Origin: RGIG1681 sp964646345
GTDB lineage: Bacteria; Bacillota; Clostridia; Christensenellales; UBA1242
NCBI GenBank assembly: GCA_964646345.1
Contig: CAZYDU010000001.1
Coordinates: 1-64,000 of the forward strand
Direction: 5' to 3'
Length of the DNA stretch: 64,000 nt
Position numbers and translations under genes: made by a program. The notes under the pieces were generated by a model. The model saw only the letters and a list, made by a program, of their open reading frames with translations. It searched no databases and had not been told where the DNA came from. Below, piece after piece: positions 15,698 through 25,052 of this stretch; within the stretch, counting starts at the first letter, position 1; every line of letters starts with the position of its first letter.

Positions 15698-17251
15698 TTA
15701 TGAAGCAACATCAGTTGCTCTTGTTTCACGAATAATATTAACTTTGATTTGACCAGGATATTCAAGTTCTGATTCAATTTTTCTCGCTATTTCCTTTGCC
15801 AAAATAACCATTGAAGCATCATCAACTTCTTCAGGTCTAACAGCAATACGGATTTCACGTCCAGCTTGAATGGCATAAGATGAATCAACACCTTTGAAAC
15901 TATTAGCGATTTCTTCAAGTTTTTCAAGACGTTTTACGTAAGCATCTAAGCTTTCACGTCTTGCACCAGGTCTTGCAGATGAAATTGCATCAGCAACCTG
16001 AACAAGAATTGCTTCAATAGATTTAAACTCAACACCACCATGATGAGCTTCGATACAATGAATAACTTCTGGGCTTTCTTTGTATTTCTTTGCAACATCA
16101 ACACCGATTGAAACGTGAGTTCCTTCCATTTCAAAGTCTAGAGCTTTTCCAATGTCATGAAGAAGTCCTGCACGTTTCGCTAAACTTACATTTGCACCAA
16201 GCTCACCAGCTAAAAGCCCTGCAATATAAGATGTTTCCAAGCTGTGTTTTAATACATTTTGACCATAGCTTGTTCTGTATTTAAGTCTACCCAAAATCTT
16301 AATGAGTTCTGGGTGAAGATTGAATACACCAGCTTCAAAACTTGCGTTTTCACCAGCTTCTTTGATGGTTTTTTCAATATCCTTTTTAACTTTTTCAACG
16401 ATATCTTCAACACGTGCTGGGTGAATACGACCGTCAGTTATAAGTTTTTCTAGTGTTAATCTTGCAACTTCCCTTCTAATGGGGTCAAAAGAAGAAAGAA
16501 TAACAGCATCAGGAGTATCATCAACAATCAAGTCAACTCCTGTTGCATTTTCAATGGCACGAATATTACGACCTTCACGACCAATAATTCTACCTTTCAT
16601 TTCATCAGTTGGCAGAGCAACAGTTGTTACAGTTACATCTGCAGTTTGGTCAGTTGCACATTTTTGAATGGCTAAAGTAATAATATCTCTTGCTTTTTTC
16701 TCGCCTTCTTCTTGGGCTTGTTGTTCAATTTCACGAACAATATTTCCCGCATCTTTTCTTGCATCATCAATAATTGAATCAACAACTTGTTTTTTTGCTT
16801 CTTCTCTTGAAAGATTTGCAACTTTTTCAAGCTCTTTAGCAATATTTTCTCTTTCTTTTAAGATGTCTAGTTTAGCATTTTCAAGGTCTTGTTTTTTGTT
16901 TTCCAAGTCTTGTTTTGCATCGTCAATCGACTGCATTTTTTTATCCAAAATATCATTTTTCCTGTCAAGATTTTCTTCTTTTTCTAAAATTCTTGACTCC
17001 ATTTTTTGGATTTCACTTCTTCTTTCTCTACATTCATTTTCTGTGTCAGTTTTTAATTTTAAAACTTCTTCCTTGGCCTCTAAAACGGCTTCTTTTTTAA
17101 TTGAAGATGCTTTTTCTTCAGCATCTTTAATAGCTTTTTCAGCAATATTTTTAGCATTACCTAGTTTTTTTTCGATTACTTGCTTTGTAATAAAATAACT
17201 AGCAGTTCCACCTAAGCCCAAGGAAACAATTATAGCAATAGCATAAAACAT
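15698..17251 (-). CDS. rny: Ribonuclease Y
   Basis: Membrane-anchored endoribonuclease that starts mRNA turnover in Firmicutes. The 517 residues show an N-terminal TM helix (1-24), a long charged coiled coil (about 30-195), a KH domain with GRIIGREGRNIRAIENATG, and the HD domain with LLHDIGKALDFEMEGTHV. The start codon follows an AGGGGGG ribosome binding site. Position next to recA is conserved in Bacillus and Clostridium. The Ser-rich frame on the opposite strand is a shadow of the coiled coil. Confidence 0.96.
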   Translation of the reverse strand: MFYAIAIIVSLGLGGTASYFITKQVIEKKLGNAKNIAEKAIKDAEEKASSIKKEAVLEAKEEVLKLKTDTENECRERRSEIQKMESRILEKEENLDRKNDILDKKMQSIDDAKQDLENKKQDLENAKLDILKERENIAKELEKVANLSREEAKKQVVDSIIDDARKDAGNIVREIEQQAQEEGEKKARDIITLAIQKCATDQTADVTVTTVALPTDEMKGRIIGREGRNIRAIENATGVDLIVDDTPDAVILSSFDPIRREVARLTLEKLITDGRIHPARVEDIVEKVKKDIEKTIKEAGENASFEAGVFNLHPELIKILGRLKYRTSYGQNVLKHSLETSYIAGLLAGELGANVSLAKRAGLLHDIGKALDFEMEGTHVSIGVDVAKKYKESPEVIHCIEAHHGGVEFKSIEAILVQVADAISSARPGARRESLDAYVKRLEKLEEIANSFKGVDSSYAIQAGREIRIAVRPEEVDDASMVILAKEIARKIESELEYPGQIKVNIIRETRATDVAS

Positions 17252-17325
17252 GATTTGTTCCCCCCTAAAATATATGTATAAACAAAAAAAATTAAACCTA
17301 TTTTGTTTTATTTACCCATATAATA

Positions 17326-17354
17326 ATATTATCATAGTATTTTCTTTTAGTCAA
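17326..17354 (-). promoter_or_regulatory. Promoter of rny
   Basis: TTGACT, 17 bp, TAATAT, leaving a leader of about 70 bases before the rny ATG. Confidence 0.65.
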
Positions 17355-17420
17355 GTAATCAAGGGGCTTAGCATAATATTACTTATAGCAAATTTTGTAG
17401 AATTTTAGACATGAAAAAAG

Positions 17421-17444
17421 ACATTTGGAAAATCCAAAATGTCC
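17421..17444 (-). terminator. Terminator of the recA operon
   Basis: GACATTTTGGA pairs with TCCAAATGTC (10 pairs, one bulge), followed by T6, just after the recA stop. Confidence 0.85.
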
Positions 17445-17451
17445 TATTATT

Positions 17452-18492
17452 TTAATCTGCTGGTTCATCAACTTCGGTATTTGGAATAGCAACTGCTTTA
17501 ACTTTTTCAGCAATTTCTTCACAAAAAGCAACATTTTCAACGAGCATTTTTCTAACATTTTCTCTGCCTTGACCAATTTTCTCGCCGTTATAGCTAAACC
17601 ATGCACCACTCTTTTGAATGATATCATTTTGCACAGCCAAGTCAAGTATACAACTTTCGTTTGAAATACCTGCACCAAAAATCATATCAAATTCAGCAGT
17701 TTTGAATGGTGGAGCACATTTATTTTTAACAACTTTAACCTTGGTTTTCGCACCAATAGTAGCATCTCCTTCTTTGATTAACTCGCCTTTTCTAACATCA
17801 AGACGAACACTTGAATAGAATTTCAAAGCTTTTCCACCAGGAGTTGTTTCAGGACTACCAAACATAACACCAAGTTTATCACGTAATTGGTTAATAAATA
17901 TAACACAAGTTTTTGTTTTAGCAACAATACCTGTAAGTTTTCTCAAAGCTTGACTCATTAGTCTAGCTTGCAAACCCATGTGACTGTCGCCCATTTCGCC
18001 ATCAATTTCAGCTTTTGGAGTGAGTGCCGCAACAGAGTCAACAACCAAAATATCAATAGACCCAGACCTAACCAAACTTTCAGCAATCTCAAGACCTTGC
18101 TCGCCATTGTCAGGTTGTGAAACGTAAAGATTATTAATATCAACCCCAAGTCTTGCAGCATATGTTGGGTCAAGAGCATGTTCAGCATCGATAAAAGCTG
18201 CAGTGCCACCAAGTTTTTGAGCTTCTGCAACAATATGAAGTGATACTGTTGTTTTACCTGAACTTTCAGGTCCATAGATTTCAACAATTCTTCCCCTTGG
18301 TACACCACCAACACCCAAAGCCAAATCAAGGCTCAAGCAACCAGTTGGAATAACATCAATATTTTGCACGCTATATTCGCCCAAACGCATGATGCTACCT
18401 TTGCCATATTCTTTTTCGATTTGAGCTATTGCCTGCTCCAAATTTTTTGCTTTATCATTAGTTTTTTCAACGTCTTTTTCTTTAACAGCCAT
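17452..18492 (-). CDS. recA: Recombinase RecA
   Basis: Strand exchange and LexA co-protease activity in DNA repair. The 346-residue protein has the Walker A GPESSGKTT, Walker B region ILVVDSVAAL, and the conserved FINQLRDKLGVMFG and GGKALKFYSSVRLD blocks. Order pgsA-recA-rny matches Bacillus. No LexA/DinR box was identified upstream, and it is most likely read from the ftsK-rimO-pgsA transcript. Confidence 0.97.
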   Translation of the reverse strand: MAVKEKDVEKTNDKAKNLEQAIAQIEKEYGKGSIMRLGEYSVQNIDVIPTGCLSLDLALGVGGVPRGRIVEIYGPESSGKTTVSLHIVAEAQKLGGTAAFIDAEHALDPTYAARLGVDINNLYVSQPDNGEQGLEIAESLVRSGSIDILVVDSVAALTPKAEIDGEMGDSHMGLQARLMSQALRKLTGIVAKTKTCVIFINQLRDKLGVMFGSPETTPGGKALKFYSSVRLDVRKGELIKEGDATIGAKTKVKVVKNKCAPPFKTAEFDMIFGAGISNESCILDLAVQNDIIQKSGAWFSYNGEKIGQGRENVRKMLVENVAFCEEIAEKVKAVAIPNTEVDEPAD

Positions 18493-18503
18493 AAAATTCT
18501 CCT

Positions 18504-19139
18504 TTATTCGTCAACTTCTTCTTCAGCTTCTTGAAGTTCAATACTTGGTTTTGAGAGTTGTTTTATTGCACTTACTGTATAATTTACGCAAGAAACAACA
18601 GATAAAACAACACCAATAATCATAAGTGATAGACCAAATACTTGAACATAACGTAAGAAGTCGCTATTTGTAACTTTTGTTAAACCGATATATAAAATCA
18701 AAACCATTGAAGCTAAATCCAAGAAAAACGATTTAACTTTGCCGAAAATATCGGCAGCGATAACAACATTATTATTAGCAGCAACCATTCTGATACCACT
18801 AATTAAAATGTCACGAAGAACAACAATTAAAAGCATTAAAACAGCAAGCCAATTTGCAGTAACAGAAATTTTGCCAAATAAGACCAAAATCATTGCTGTT
18901 GTTGTGATAAATTTATCAGCAATTTGGTCCATAAATTTGCCAAAATCAGTGATTAAATTGTATTTTCTAGCAATGTGACCATCTAAAAAGTCAGTTAAAC
19001 ATGCTAAAACATAAATACCAAGAGCAATAAACACACCGATACCCTTTGAAATTGGTAATAAAAACATTAAAACCATGAGTGGTGTGCAGAAAATTCTTAC
19101 CATTGTAAGAGCGTTTGGAACATTCATTTTAAATTTCAT
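18504..19139 (-). CDS. pgsA: CDP-diacylglycerol-glycerol-3-phosphate 3-phosphatidyltransferase
   Basis: Makes phosphatidylglycerophosphate for anionic phospholipids. The 211 residues include the CDP-alcohol phosphotransferase signature DFLDGHIARKYNLITDFGKFMDQIADK (D-G-A-R-G-D-D pattern, residues about 60-86 in pieces) and four or five membrane helices, with an acidic tail EEAEEEVDE. ATG 19139 is preferred because AAGGAG lies nine bases upstream. The longer frame to 19163 would place the ribosome binding site inside the gene. It overlaps the end of rimO by 11 bases. Confidence 0.93.
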   Translation of the reverse strand: MKFKMNVPNALTMVRIFCTPLMVLMFLLPISKGIGVFIALGIYVLACLTDFLDGHIARKYNLITDFGKFMDQIADKFITTTAMILVLFGKISVTANWLAVLMLLIVVLRDILISGIRMVAANNNVVIAADIFGKVKSFFLDLASMVLILYIGLTKVTNSDFLRYVQVFGLSLMIIGVVLSVVSCVNYTVSAIKQLSKPSIELQEAEEEVDE

Positions 19140-20535
19140 TTTGTACATCTCCTTGTAAATCATAACCCTTAACTTTTGTTATTTTCACTTTATAAATTTT
19201 CCCAATTTCAAGCGGAACTTTAGACTTGAAAAATACTAAAGTATCAGCTTCAGGAGTTTGATATTGACTTCTTCCAAAGAATAATTGTTTTTCATAGTCA
19301 ATACCTTCATAGCAAACATCTAAAGTTTTTCCAACAAAACTTTTATTGATTTCATTTGCAATCTTTTGCTGAATACGCATAAGTTTTAAAAGCCTGCGGG
19401 TTTTTATATCATCAGGGATTTGGTCAACGAAGTTCGCAGCAGTTGTGTCAGCTTCTTTTGAGTAAGCGAAAAATCCAACATGCATGAGCTTGTATTTTTG
19501 AATAAACTCAACAAGTTCATCAAAATCCTTATCAGTCTCCCCAGGAAATCCTACCATATAAGTCGTTCTAATTGCAATAAATTCAGGTGCATTTTTGATT
19601 TTTTCTAGCAAATTAACTATATCTTTTTGGCAAGTTTTTCTATTCATTCGTTTCAAAACTTTATCGGAAACATGTTGAAGCGGAATGTCAATATATTTGC
19701 AAACCTTAGGATTATTGATGATTTCATTTAAAAGTTCATCTGAGAGTTTTTCAGGATAACAATACAAAAGTCGAATCCATTTTAAGTCTTCAATCGTTGA
19801 AAGTTTCTTTATAAGCTTAACAATTTCAGGCTTGCCGGTTTTGTCTTCGCCGTATCTTGAAATATCCTGGGCAACTAAGATAAGTTCACTTGCACCATTT
19901 TCAACAAGTTTCACTGCTTCTTCATACAAATTATCAATATCCATTGACCTGTAACGCCCGCGAATAAACGGAATCGTACAGAATGTGCAAAAGTTATCAC
20001 AGCCGTCCGCAATTTTTAAATATGCATAGTGCATTGGAGTTGTGACAACTCTATTTTTTATGAAAGGCAAACTTTTCGTGCTTCCAACTTTCACAATTTT
20101 TTTACTGCTATCAAAAGATGCTTTCAAAATGTTTGCAATCTCTGGATAACTATCAATACCCAAAACAATATCTATTTCAGGAAATTCATTTAATATATTT
20201 GAAGACCACCTTTGTGGCAAACAACCGGTAACAACCAATCTCTTGCAACGATATTTCGGATTTTTTCTATATTGAACCATCTCAGCAATAGCTTCCATTG
20301 ATTCATTTCTTGCTGTCTCAATAAAACCACAAGTATTAATGATAATTATATCCGCATTTGATGCATCGGCAGTGAATTTGTATCCAGCTTCAAATAAATA
20401 GGTCAGCATAATTTCAGAATCAACTCTATTTTTATCGCAACCCAAAGAAATTACCCCAACATTCATAGGTCTTGTTATGGTAGCATTCGTTTCTTTTGTA
20501 TTTGTTTTTTGTTTAGCTTTTGTAGTTTCAGCCAT
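19129..20535 (-). CDS. rimO: Ribosomal protein S12 methylthiotransferase RimO
   Basis: Radical-SAM enzyme that methylthiolates Asp of ribosomal protein S12. The 468 residues have the MTTase N-terminal domain (VGVISLGCDKNRVDSE, INTCGFIE, VVTGCLPQR), the radical-SAM triad CDNFCTFC, and a C-terminal TRAM domain. A 23-residue Thr/Lys-rich N-terminal extension precedes the domain. The start is supported by GGAGG upstream. It is cotranscribed with pgsA (11-base overlap). Confidence 0.95.
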   Translation of the reverse strand: MAETTKAKQKTNTKETNATITRPMNVGVISLGCDKNRVDSEIMLTYLFEAGYKFTADASNADIIIINTCGFIETARNESMEAIAEMVQYRKNPKYRCKRLVVTGCLPQRWSSNILNEFPEIDIVLGIDSYPEIANILKASFDSSKKIVKVGSTKSLPFIKNRVVTTPMHYAYLKIADGCDNFCTFCTIPFIRGRYRSMDIDNLYEEAVKLVENGASELILVAQDISRYGEDKTGKPEIVKLIKKLSTIEDLKWIRLLYCYPEKLSDELLNEIINNPKVCKYIDIPLQHVSDKVLKRMNRKTCQKDIVNLLEKIKNAPEFIAIRTTYMVGFPGETDKDFDELVEFIQKYKLMHVGFFAYSKEADTTAANFVDQIPDDIKTRRLLKLMRIQQKIANEINKSFVGKTLDVCYEGIDYEKQLFFGRSQYQTPEADTLVFFKSKVPLEIGKIYKVKITKVKGYDLQGDVQNEI

Positions 20536-20541
20536 TTGATA

Positions 20542-22215
20542 TTAGTCCTCCAAATCCTTAATTATAAGGTCAAGTTCGGTGTCGTTAACCATTGCGGATT
20601 TTATGTGTGTAATCTTTCCATTTGAAATATTATAATAAAGTGCATCACTTTCTTCAGGCAAATCTTCAGCACCCTTTTCGCCAATAGTAAATCTTGAATC
20701 TTCATCACTTTTAAAGCTGATTCTTGAAGATAAGTTATAGTTAACTTGATTTGATTCAATAGGCAACTTTGCGGTTACCACACAATAAACTCCTGCAATT
20801 CTTCCAAATTTTAATATTTGATAAAGACAAGTGTTAATTTTGTCTTTATCGGTCGCCTGAGACGCTGATGTATAGTTATTAAACACAACATTTATATAAG
20901 GCATAGTAGAAAATCCACCAGAAACTGCACCTTCATTATAGCCTTCGACAGTCTTTACACCAAGTTCCGCCATTTTGTCGTATCTATTATCTATTTCCTT
21001 TGCAATCTCAATCAAAGTATCAGCAATTTCTTTATTTGTTTTTGCAATACGATTGAAATAAAGGTAAGAACTTTTATTGTAAACTTCAAAGGAACTATCA
21101 ATATTAGAATCCAAAAGCACAAAATTAACATCATGATAACTATTTTTTAAGCATAAGCTCAAAATCATGGAATTTAAAAATGAATTTGTAATAAGATCGT
21201 TTTTACCAAAAACTGCAAGATTAAAATGTTCTTTGAAATTGCCAAAAATCGTTTCAGCCTTTTCATTTTTTCCCATAATATATGAGAGTTTATCAGTATT
21301 CTTAAACTCGTCAGTGGTTATTTCATTGATAAATTTAAAATCTTCAATGATTTGATATTTTGAACTTATAATTTTCTTTTCTTCAGCTTCCGCTTGTTTT
21401 TCCTTTTCAGCATTTTCACTTTCTTTAAGCTCGTTTTGCAAGATTTCTTTAAGTTGATTAAAGTCAGTGATAATATCCAAATCTTCGTCTGATGTTTGTG
21501 GATTAGCTGTTTCTTTGCTCGAAACATTTTCTAAAACTTTGTTAGATTCTTCAGGTTCAGCAACGGATTCTTCCAATTCGTCAACAGAAGTTTCTTTAGC
21601 ATTATCCAAATCTTCAGATTCTTCGGAAATATTTTCAGTTTGTTCTAATGTTTCTTCAGAATCTTCCATAATCTCAACTTTTTCATCTTCATCAAATTTT
21701 GGTTCAATGTCAATACTGGTATTAAAATCATTATTAAAATCGTCTTCCGAATTTGTTTCTTCAGTGTCTTTGATTTCGTTATTTTCAACATCGCTGGTAT
21801 CAAATTCTTCAGTGTCCATATCTTCTAGCAATTCATTAAGCAAATCATCTAATTCATGTTTGTTTTTTGATTCTGGTGGTGGAGTTGGTTTTTCAGGTTC
21901 TGAAGCAGGCTGAGCCGATGGAACTGTGTCATCTTTGACTTCAAAAGCCGAGAAAGCACTAAATTTAGATAAGTTTTCTTCACTTAATCCTTCATCTTCT
22001 TGAACTTTATCAGAACTAGCTTCGCTGGAATTTAATTCATTTACTTCAGATTCTGCACTATCTGAAGCATTTGAATTTTCCAACTGAATTTCTTCTCTAT
22101 TTGGATTGTAGTCATTATACATATTTGGGTCAGATTCAACGCCACGTTCTCTATCAAGTTCTTCCCTAGCTTTTTTTAATTCTTCTAAATCAACACCACT
22201 TACATTTTTATCCAA
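20542..22215 (-). CDS. ATPase-dead FtsK/SpoIIIE paralogue with acidic N-terminal half
   Basis: A 557-residue protein. Residues 1-270 are Glu/Asp/Ser-rich low complexity, like the linker of the neighbouring FtsK. Residues about 290-557 follow the FtsK motor domain in order: LAVFGKNDLITNSFLNSMILSL where FtsK has IAGSTGSGKSVFIHNLVLSL, VNFVLLDSNIDSSFEVYN opposite LRLVMIDPKQVEFGFYN, IDNRYDKMAELGVKTVEGYN opposite MDRRFEIMGRANYKNIEDYN, and YINVVFNNYTSA opposite YIVIIVDELAEI. Walker A and Walker B residues are lost, so it should not hydrolyse ATP. It directly follows ftsK (15-base gap), consistent with a local duplication. It may bind FtsK or DNA as a non-motor subunit; that is inference. Confidence 0.7.
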   Translation of the reverse strand: MDKNVSGVDLEELKKAREELDRERGVESDPNMYNDYNPNREEIQLENSNASDSAESEVNELNSSEASSDKVQEDEGLSEENLSKFSAFSAFEVKDDTVPSAQPASEPEKPTPPPESKNKHELDDLLNELLEDMDTEEFDTSDVENNEIKDTEETNSEDDFNNDFNTSIDIEPKFDEDEKVEIMEDSEETLEQTENISEESEDLDNAKETSVDELEESVAEPEESNKVLENVSSKETANPQTSDEDLDIITDFNQLKEILQNELKESENAEKEKQAEAEEKKIISSKYQIIEDFKFINEITTDEFKNTDKLSYIMGKNEKAETIFGNFKEHFNLAVFGKNDLITNSFLNSMILSLCLKNSYHDVNFVLLDSNIDSSFEVYNKSSYLYFNRIAKTNKEIADTLIEIAKEIDNRYDKMAELGVKTVEGYNEGAVSGGFSTMPYINVVFNNYTSASQATDKDKINTCLYQILKFGRIAGVYCVVTAKLPIESNQVNYNLSSRISFKSDEDSRFTIGEKGAEDLPEESDALYYNISNGKITHIKSAMVNDTELDLIIKDLED

Positions 22216-22230
22216 AATCTTATCCTCACT

Positions 22231-25044
22231 TTATGAATTATAATCTTCACCAAAAATTTCTTTAAATTTATCGGGAGTAATTAAAATTTGTCTTTGTTTA
22301 GCACCAGTTGCAGGTGCAATGTATCCTTTTTCTTCCATTTGGTCAACAATTCTAGCAGCTCTTGAATAACCTATTGAAAGTCTACGTTGCAAGTAACTTA
22401 CAGAAGCCGAGCCATTTAACATAACTGACTTAACTGCAATTTTAAAGTATTCGTCAACTCTATTGTTTGCAGGAGCTGAATCAACAAATTGGTCGCCTGA
22501 ACCCGCATCTCCAGACACTTGTGGGTCTGATGTGAATGCTTTTTCCGCTTCTTCATCAAAGACAGCAACGTTGTTTCGTTTTACAAAATCAACAACAGCT
22601 TTTATTTCGTCATCTGATGCATAAGCACCTTGAAGTCTAGGCATAGCCGAAGTATCGGTTAATTGCATGAGCATATCGCCTTGATTTAAGAGTTTTTCAG
22701 CACCAACAGTATCAAGCATGGTTTTTGAGTCAAATGAAGACTGGAGACGGAAAGCAAATCTTGATGGAACGTTGTTTTTAATGACACCAGTAATGATATT
22801 TACTGAAGGTCTTTGAACAGCTAAAACCAAGTGCATACCGCACGCACGAGCAAGTTGTGTGATTCTTTGAATAGCTGGGTCTGCTTCCTTTTTGTAGTTA
22901 ATCATAATTTCTGCAAGCTCATCGACAATAATAACAATATATGGGAAATGCTCGAATTGACCAGATTTTACAAGCTCCGACTTGTTGTAATCTTCAATGT
23001 TTTTGTAGTTGGCTCTACCCATGATTTCAAAACGTCTATCCATTTCTTTAACACACCACTTGAGTGCACTTACCGCTTTTTCAGTGCCAAGCACAACCTT
23101 TGGTGCAACAAGATGCGGAAGACCATTATAAAACCCAAATTCAACTTGTTTGGGGTCAATCATAACAAGTCTTAAATCTTCTGGGCCATACTTGTAAATC
23201 AAACTTAACACTAGGTTATGAATGAAAACAGATTTACCTGAACCGGTTGAACCAGCAATCAAAACGTGAACCATTTTTGCTAAGCTTTTAACAATGATTT
23301 GTCCTGAAATATCTTTTCCGATAGCGATTGGAAGTGGACCTTTTGCGTTTTGAAACTCAGGAGATTCCAAAAGCTCTCTTTCAAATACACTTGTGAATGT
23401 ATCATTTTCAAGTTCAATACCAACATAACTACTTCCAGGAATTGGAGCTTGAATTGTAACAGATTTGGCAGCCAAAGCTCTTTGAATGTCTTGTTCATAG
23501 TTTGGAATTTTCTTGACAGAAACACCATAAGGCACTGACAATTCATATCTAGTAATTTTTGGACCACGAACTATATTTACAACTTTTGCAGGCACATTGA
23601 ATGATTCCAAAACATCTTCAAGTTGCTTAGATTTTCTAGCTTGTTCTTCCGAATAATTCCCAGTATCTTTAACAGGACGAGCAAGCAGTGAAAGTGGTGG
23701 CGGATTGTATCTCACACCAATCATTGATGTTTGTTTTCCATTTGGCACAACCGGTTTTTCAACCTTTTCAACTTTTGGAGATGTTGGAATACCCGTCAAA
23801 ATTCCTTTGTTTCTATCTTCAATATTGTCAATATTATTTTCATAAGGATTTGAAACCGGCGGATTGATATTTTCACCAAATGGTTCTGGAGAAACTGGTT
23901 TAATATTTAAAATATCGTCTTTTGGCTCATTGAAAACAGGCTCGAATGGCGTAATATCATCAGGTATTAAATTTTCAACATCATCTTCTTCTTTTGTTAA
24001 AATATCTTTAACATTATCGGCAATTTTTATATCATCTGGCGACTCGCCATTACCCCACAAATCATTAGAACCCTTTGGTGTTTTTGGAATTTCAACCGTT
24101 TCAAAACCTGTCAAATCAGTACCAAAATTTGAATAGTTGTTTGGTTGTTCATCTAATTCGTATTCAGTCTGTTTAACTTCATTTGTGTTTTGCCCAAAAT
24201 TACCAAAAGTTCCAGAAATAAATTCTTGTCTAGATTTTGTTAAGGTCTCGTTATCATAAGTTTTGAAAGGATTATTGTATGATTCTTCAGACTCAGGATA
24301 ATCATTCCCATTAACTGGTTCTTCATATTCATCAACAATATCGTCTGGAGAATAAACCGGAGCTTCTTTGTATTCAGTTTGCGAATAATTAATATCTTCT
24401 TCAGTAGCTTCAATAGTACCAAGTTCATCTGAATATTTATTATACCCATAACTTGGCATACCATTTTTGGCATCTTTATCACTATTATTCACTTTCTCAC
24501 GTTGCTTTTTTGTTGATAATTTTTTTATGTTTTCGTCAAACTTGCCATAGTTTTCATAATCAACAATCAAACCAACTGAAATTGTAAACAATATAACAAA
24601 AGCAACTATCGCACCCATAGCACCAAGCAACATTGCAAATAATCCAACAAAAATTGAACCAAATGAACCGACTAGAGTAATTTTATCGGTGTATGAAAAT
24701 TTTAAATAAGTTTTTAATGATGCAAATGACACAACCTTGTCGAGTTGTTTATATGTTGAAATTGCTTGGATAACAAACAATAAACTTACCAGAATTAAGA
24801 TAAAATAAACCGTTGATTTTTTATTTCTTTTGTATTTTAAACCTAAGAACTTTGCAAGCTCAATCAAACTTAAAATCAAAAACAATGGATAAGTCATGAT
24901 ACCAAATGTGCAAACAATCCACTTGCCTATTGGCAACACACTTTTTAAGCATGCAAAAATAAAAGCAAGCGAAAAAACTATCAAGCAAATCATGCTTAAT
25001 ATTTTTCGTTTTTGCAAATTGATATTATTAGTTTTGTTTTCCAA
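22231..25044 (-). CDS. ftsK: DNA translocase FtsK/SpoIIIE
   Basis: Pumps chromosomal DNA at the septum during division or sporulation. The 937 residues comprise four N-terminal membrane helices (to about 170), an acidic linker (170-440), the motor domain with Walker A AGSTGSGKS and Walker B YIVIIVDELAEI, the LAVQRPSVNIITGVIKNN block, and a C-terminal gamma winged helix (RRLSIGYSRAARIVDQMEEKGYI) that reads KOPS/SRS sites. Only one intact FtsK-type gene is visible here, so it may act as SpoIIIE. Operon continues to the dead paralogue, rimO, pgsA and recA. Confidence 0.95.
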   Translation of the reverse strand: MENKTNNINLQKRKILSMICLIVFSLAFIFACLKSVLPIGKWIVCTFGIMTYPLFLILSLIELAKFLGLKYKRNKKSTVYFILILVSLLFVIQAISTYKQLDKVVSFASLKTYLKFSYTDKITLVGSFGSIFVGLFAMLLGAMGAIVAFVILFTISVGLIVDYENYGKFDENIKKLSTKKQREKVNNSDKDAKNGMPSYGYNKYSDELGTIEATEEDINYSQTEYKEAPVYSPDDIVDEYEEPVNGNDYPESEESYNNPFKTYDNETLTKSRQEFISGTFGNFGQNTNEVKQTEYELDEQPNNYSNFGTDLTGFETVEIPKTPKGSNDLWGNGESPDDIKIADNVKDILTKEEDDVENLIPDDITPFEPVFNEPKDDILNIKPVSPEPFGENINPPVSNPYENNIDNIEDRNKGILTGIPTSPKVEKVEKPVVPNGKQTSMIGVRYNPPPLSLLARPVKDTGNYSEEQARKSKQLEDVLESFNVPAKVVNIVRGPKITRYELSVPYGVSVKKIPNYEQDIQRALAAKSVTIQAPIPGSSYVGIELENDTFTSVFERELLESPEFQNAKGPLPIAIGKDISGQIIVKSLAKMVHVLIAGSTGSGKSVFIHNLVLSLIYKYGPEDLRLVMIDPKQVEFGFYNGLPHLVAPKVVLGTEKAVSALKWCVKEMDRRFEIMGRANYKNIEDYNKSELVKSGQFEHFPYIVIIVDELAEIMINYKKEADPAIQRITQLARACGMHLVLAVQRPSVNIITGVIKNNVPSRFAFRLQSSFDSKTMLDTVGAEKLLNQGDMLMQLTDTSAMPRLQGAYASDDEIKAVVDFVKRNNVAVFDEEAEKAFTSDPQVSGDAGSGDQFVDSAPANNRVDEYFKIAVKSVMLNGSASVSYLQRRLSIGYSRAARIVDQMEEKGYIAPATGAKQRQILITPDKFKEIFGEDYNS

Positions 25045-25052
25045 AATAACTC

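Noticed and set aside
16668..17198. Ser/Phe-rich plus-strand frame of 176 codons
   Set aside because: Antisense shadow of the rny coiled coil.
21467..21913. Ser-rich plus-strand frame of 148 codons
   Set aside because: Antisense shadow of the acidic region of the FtsK-like protein.
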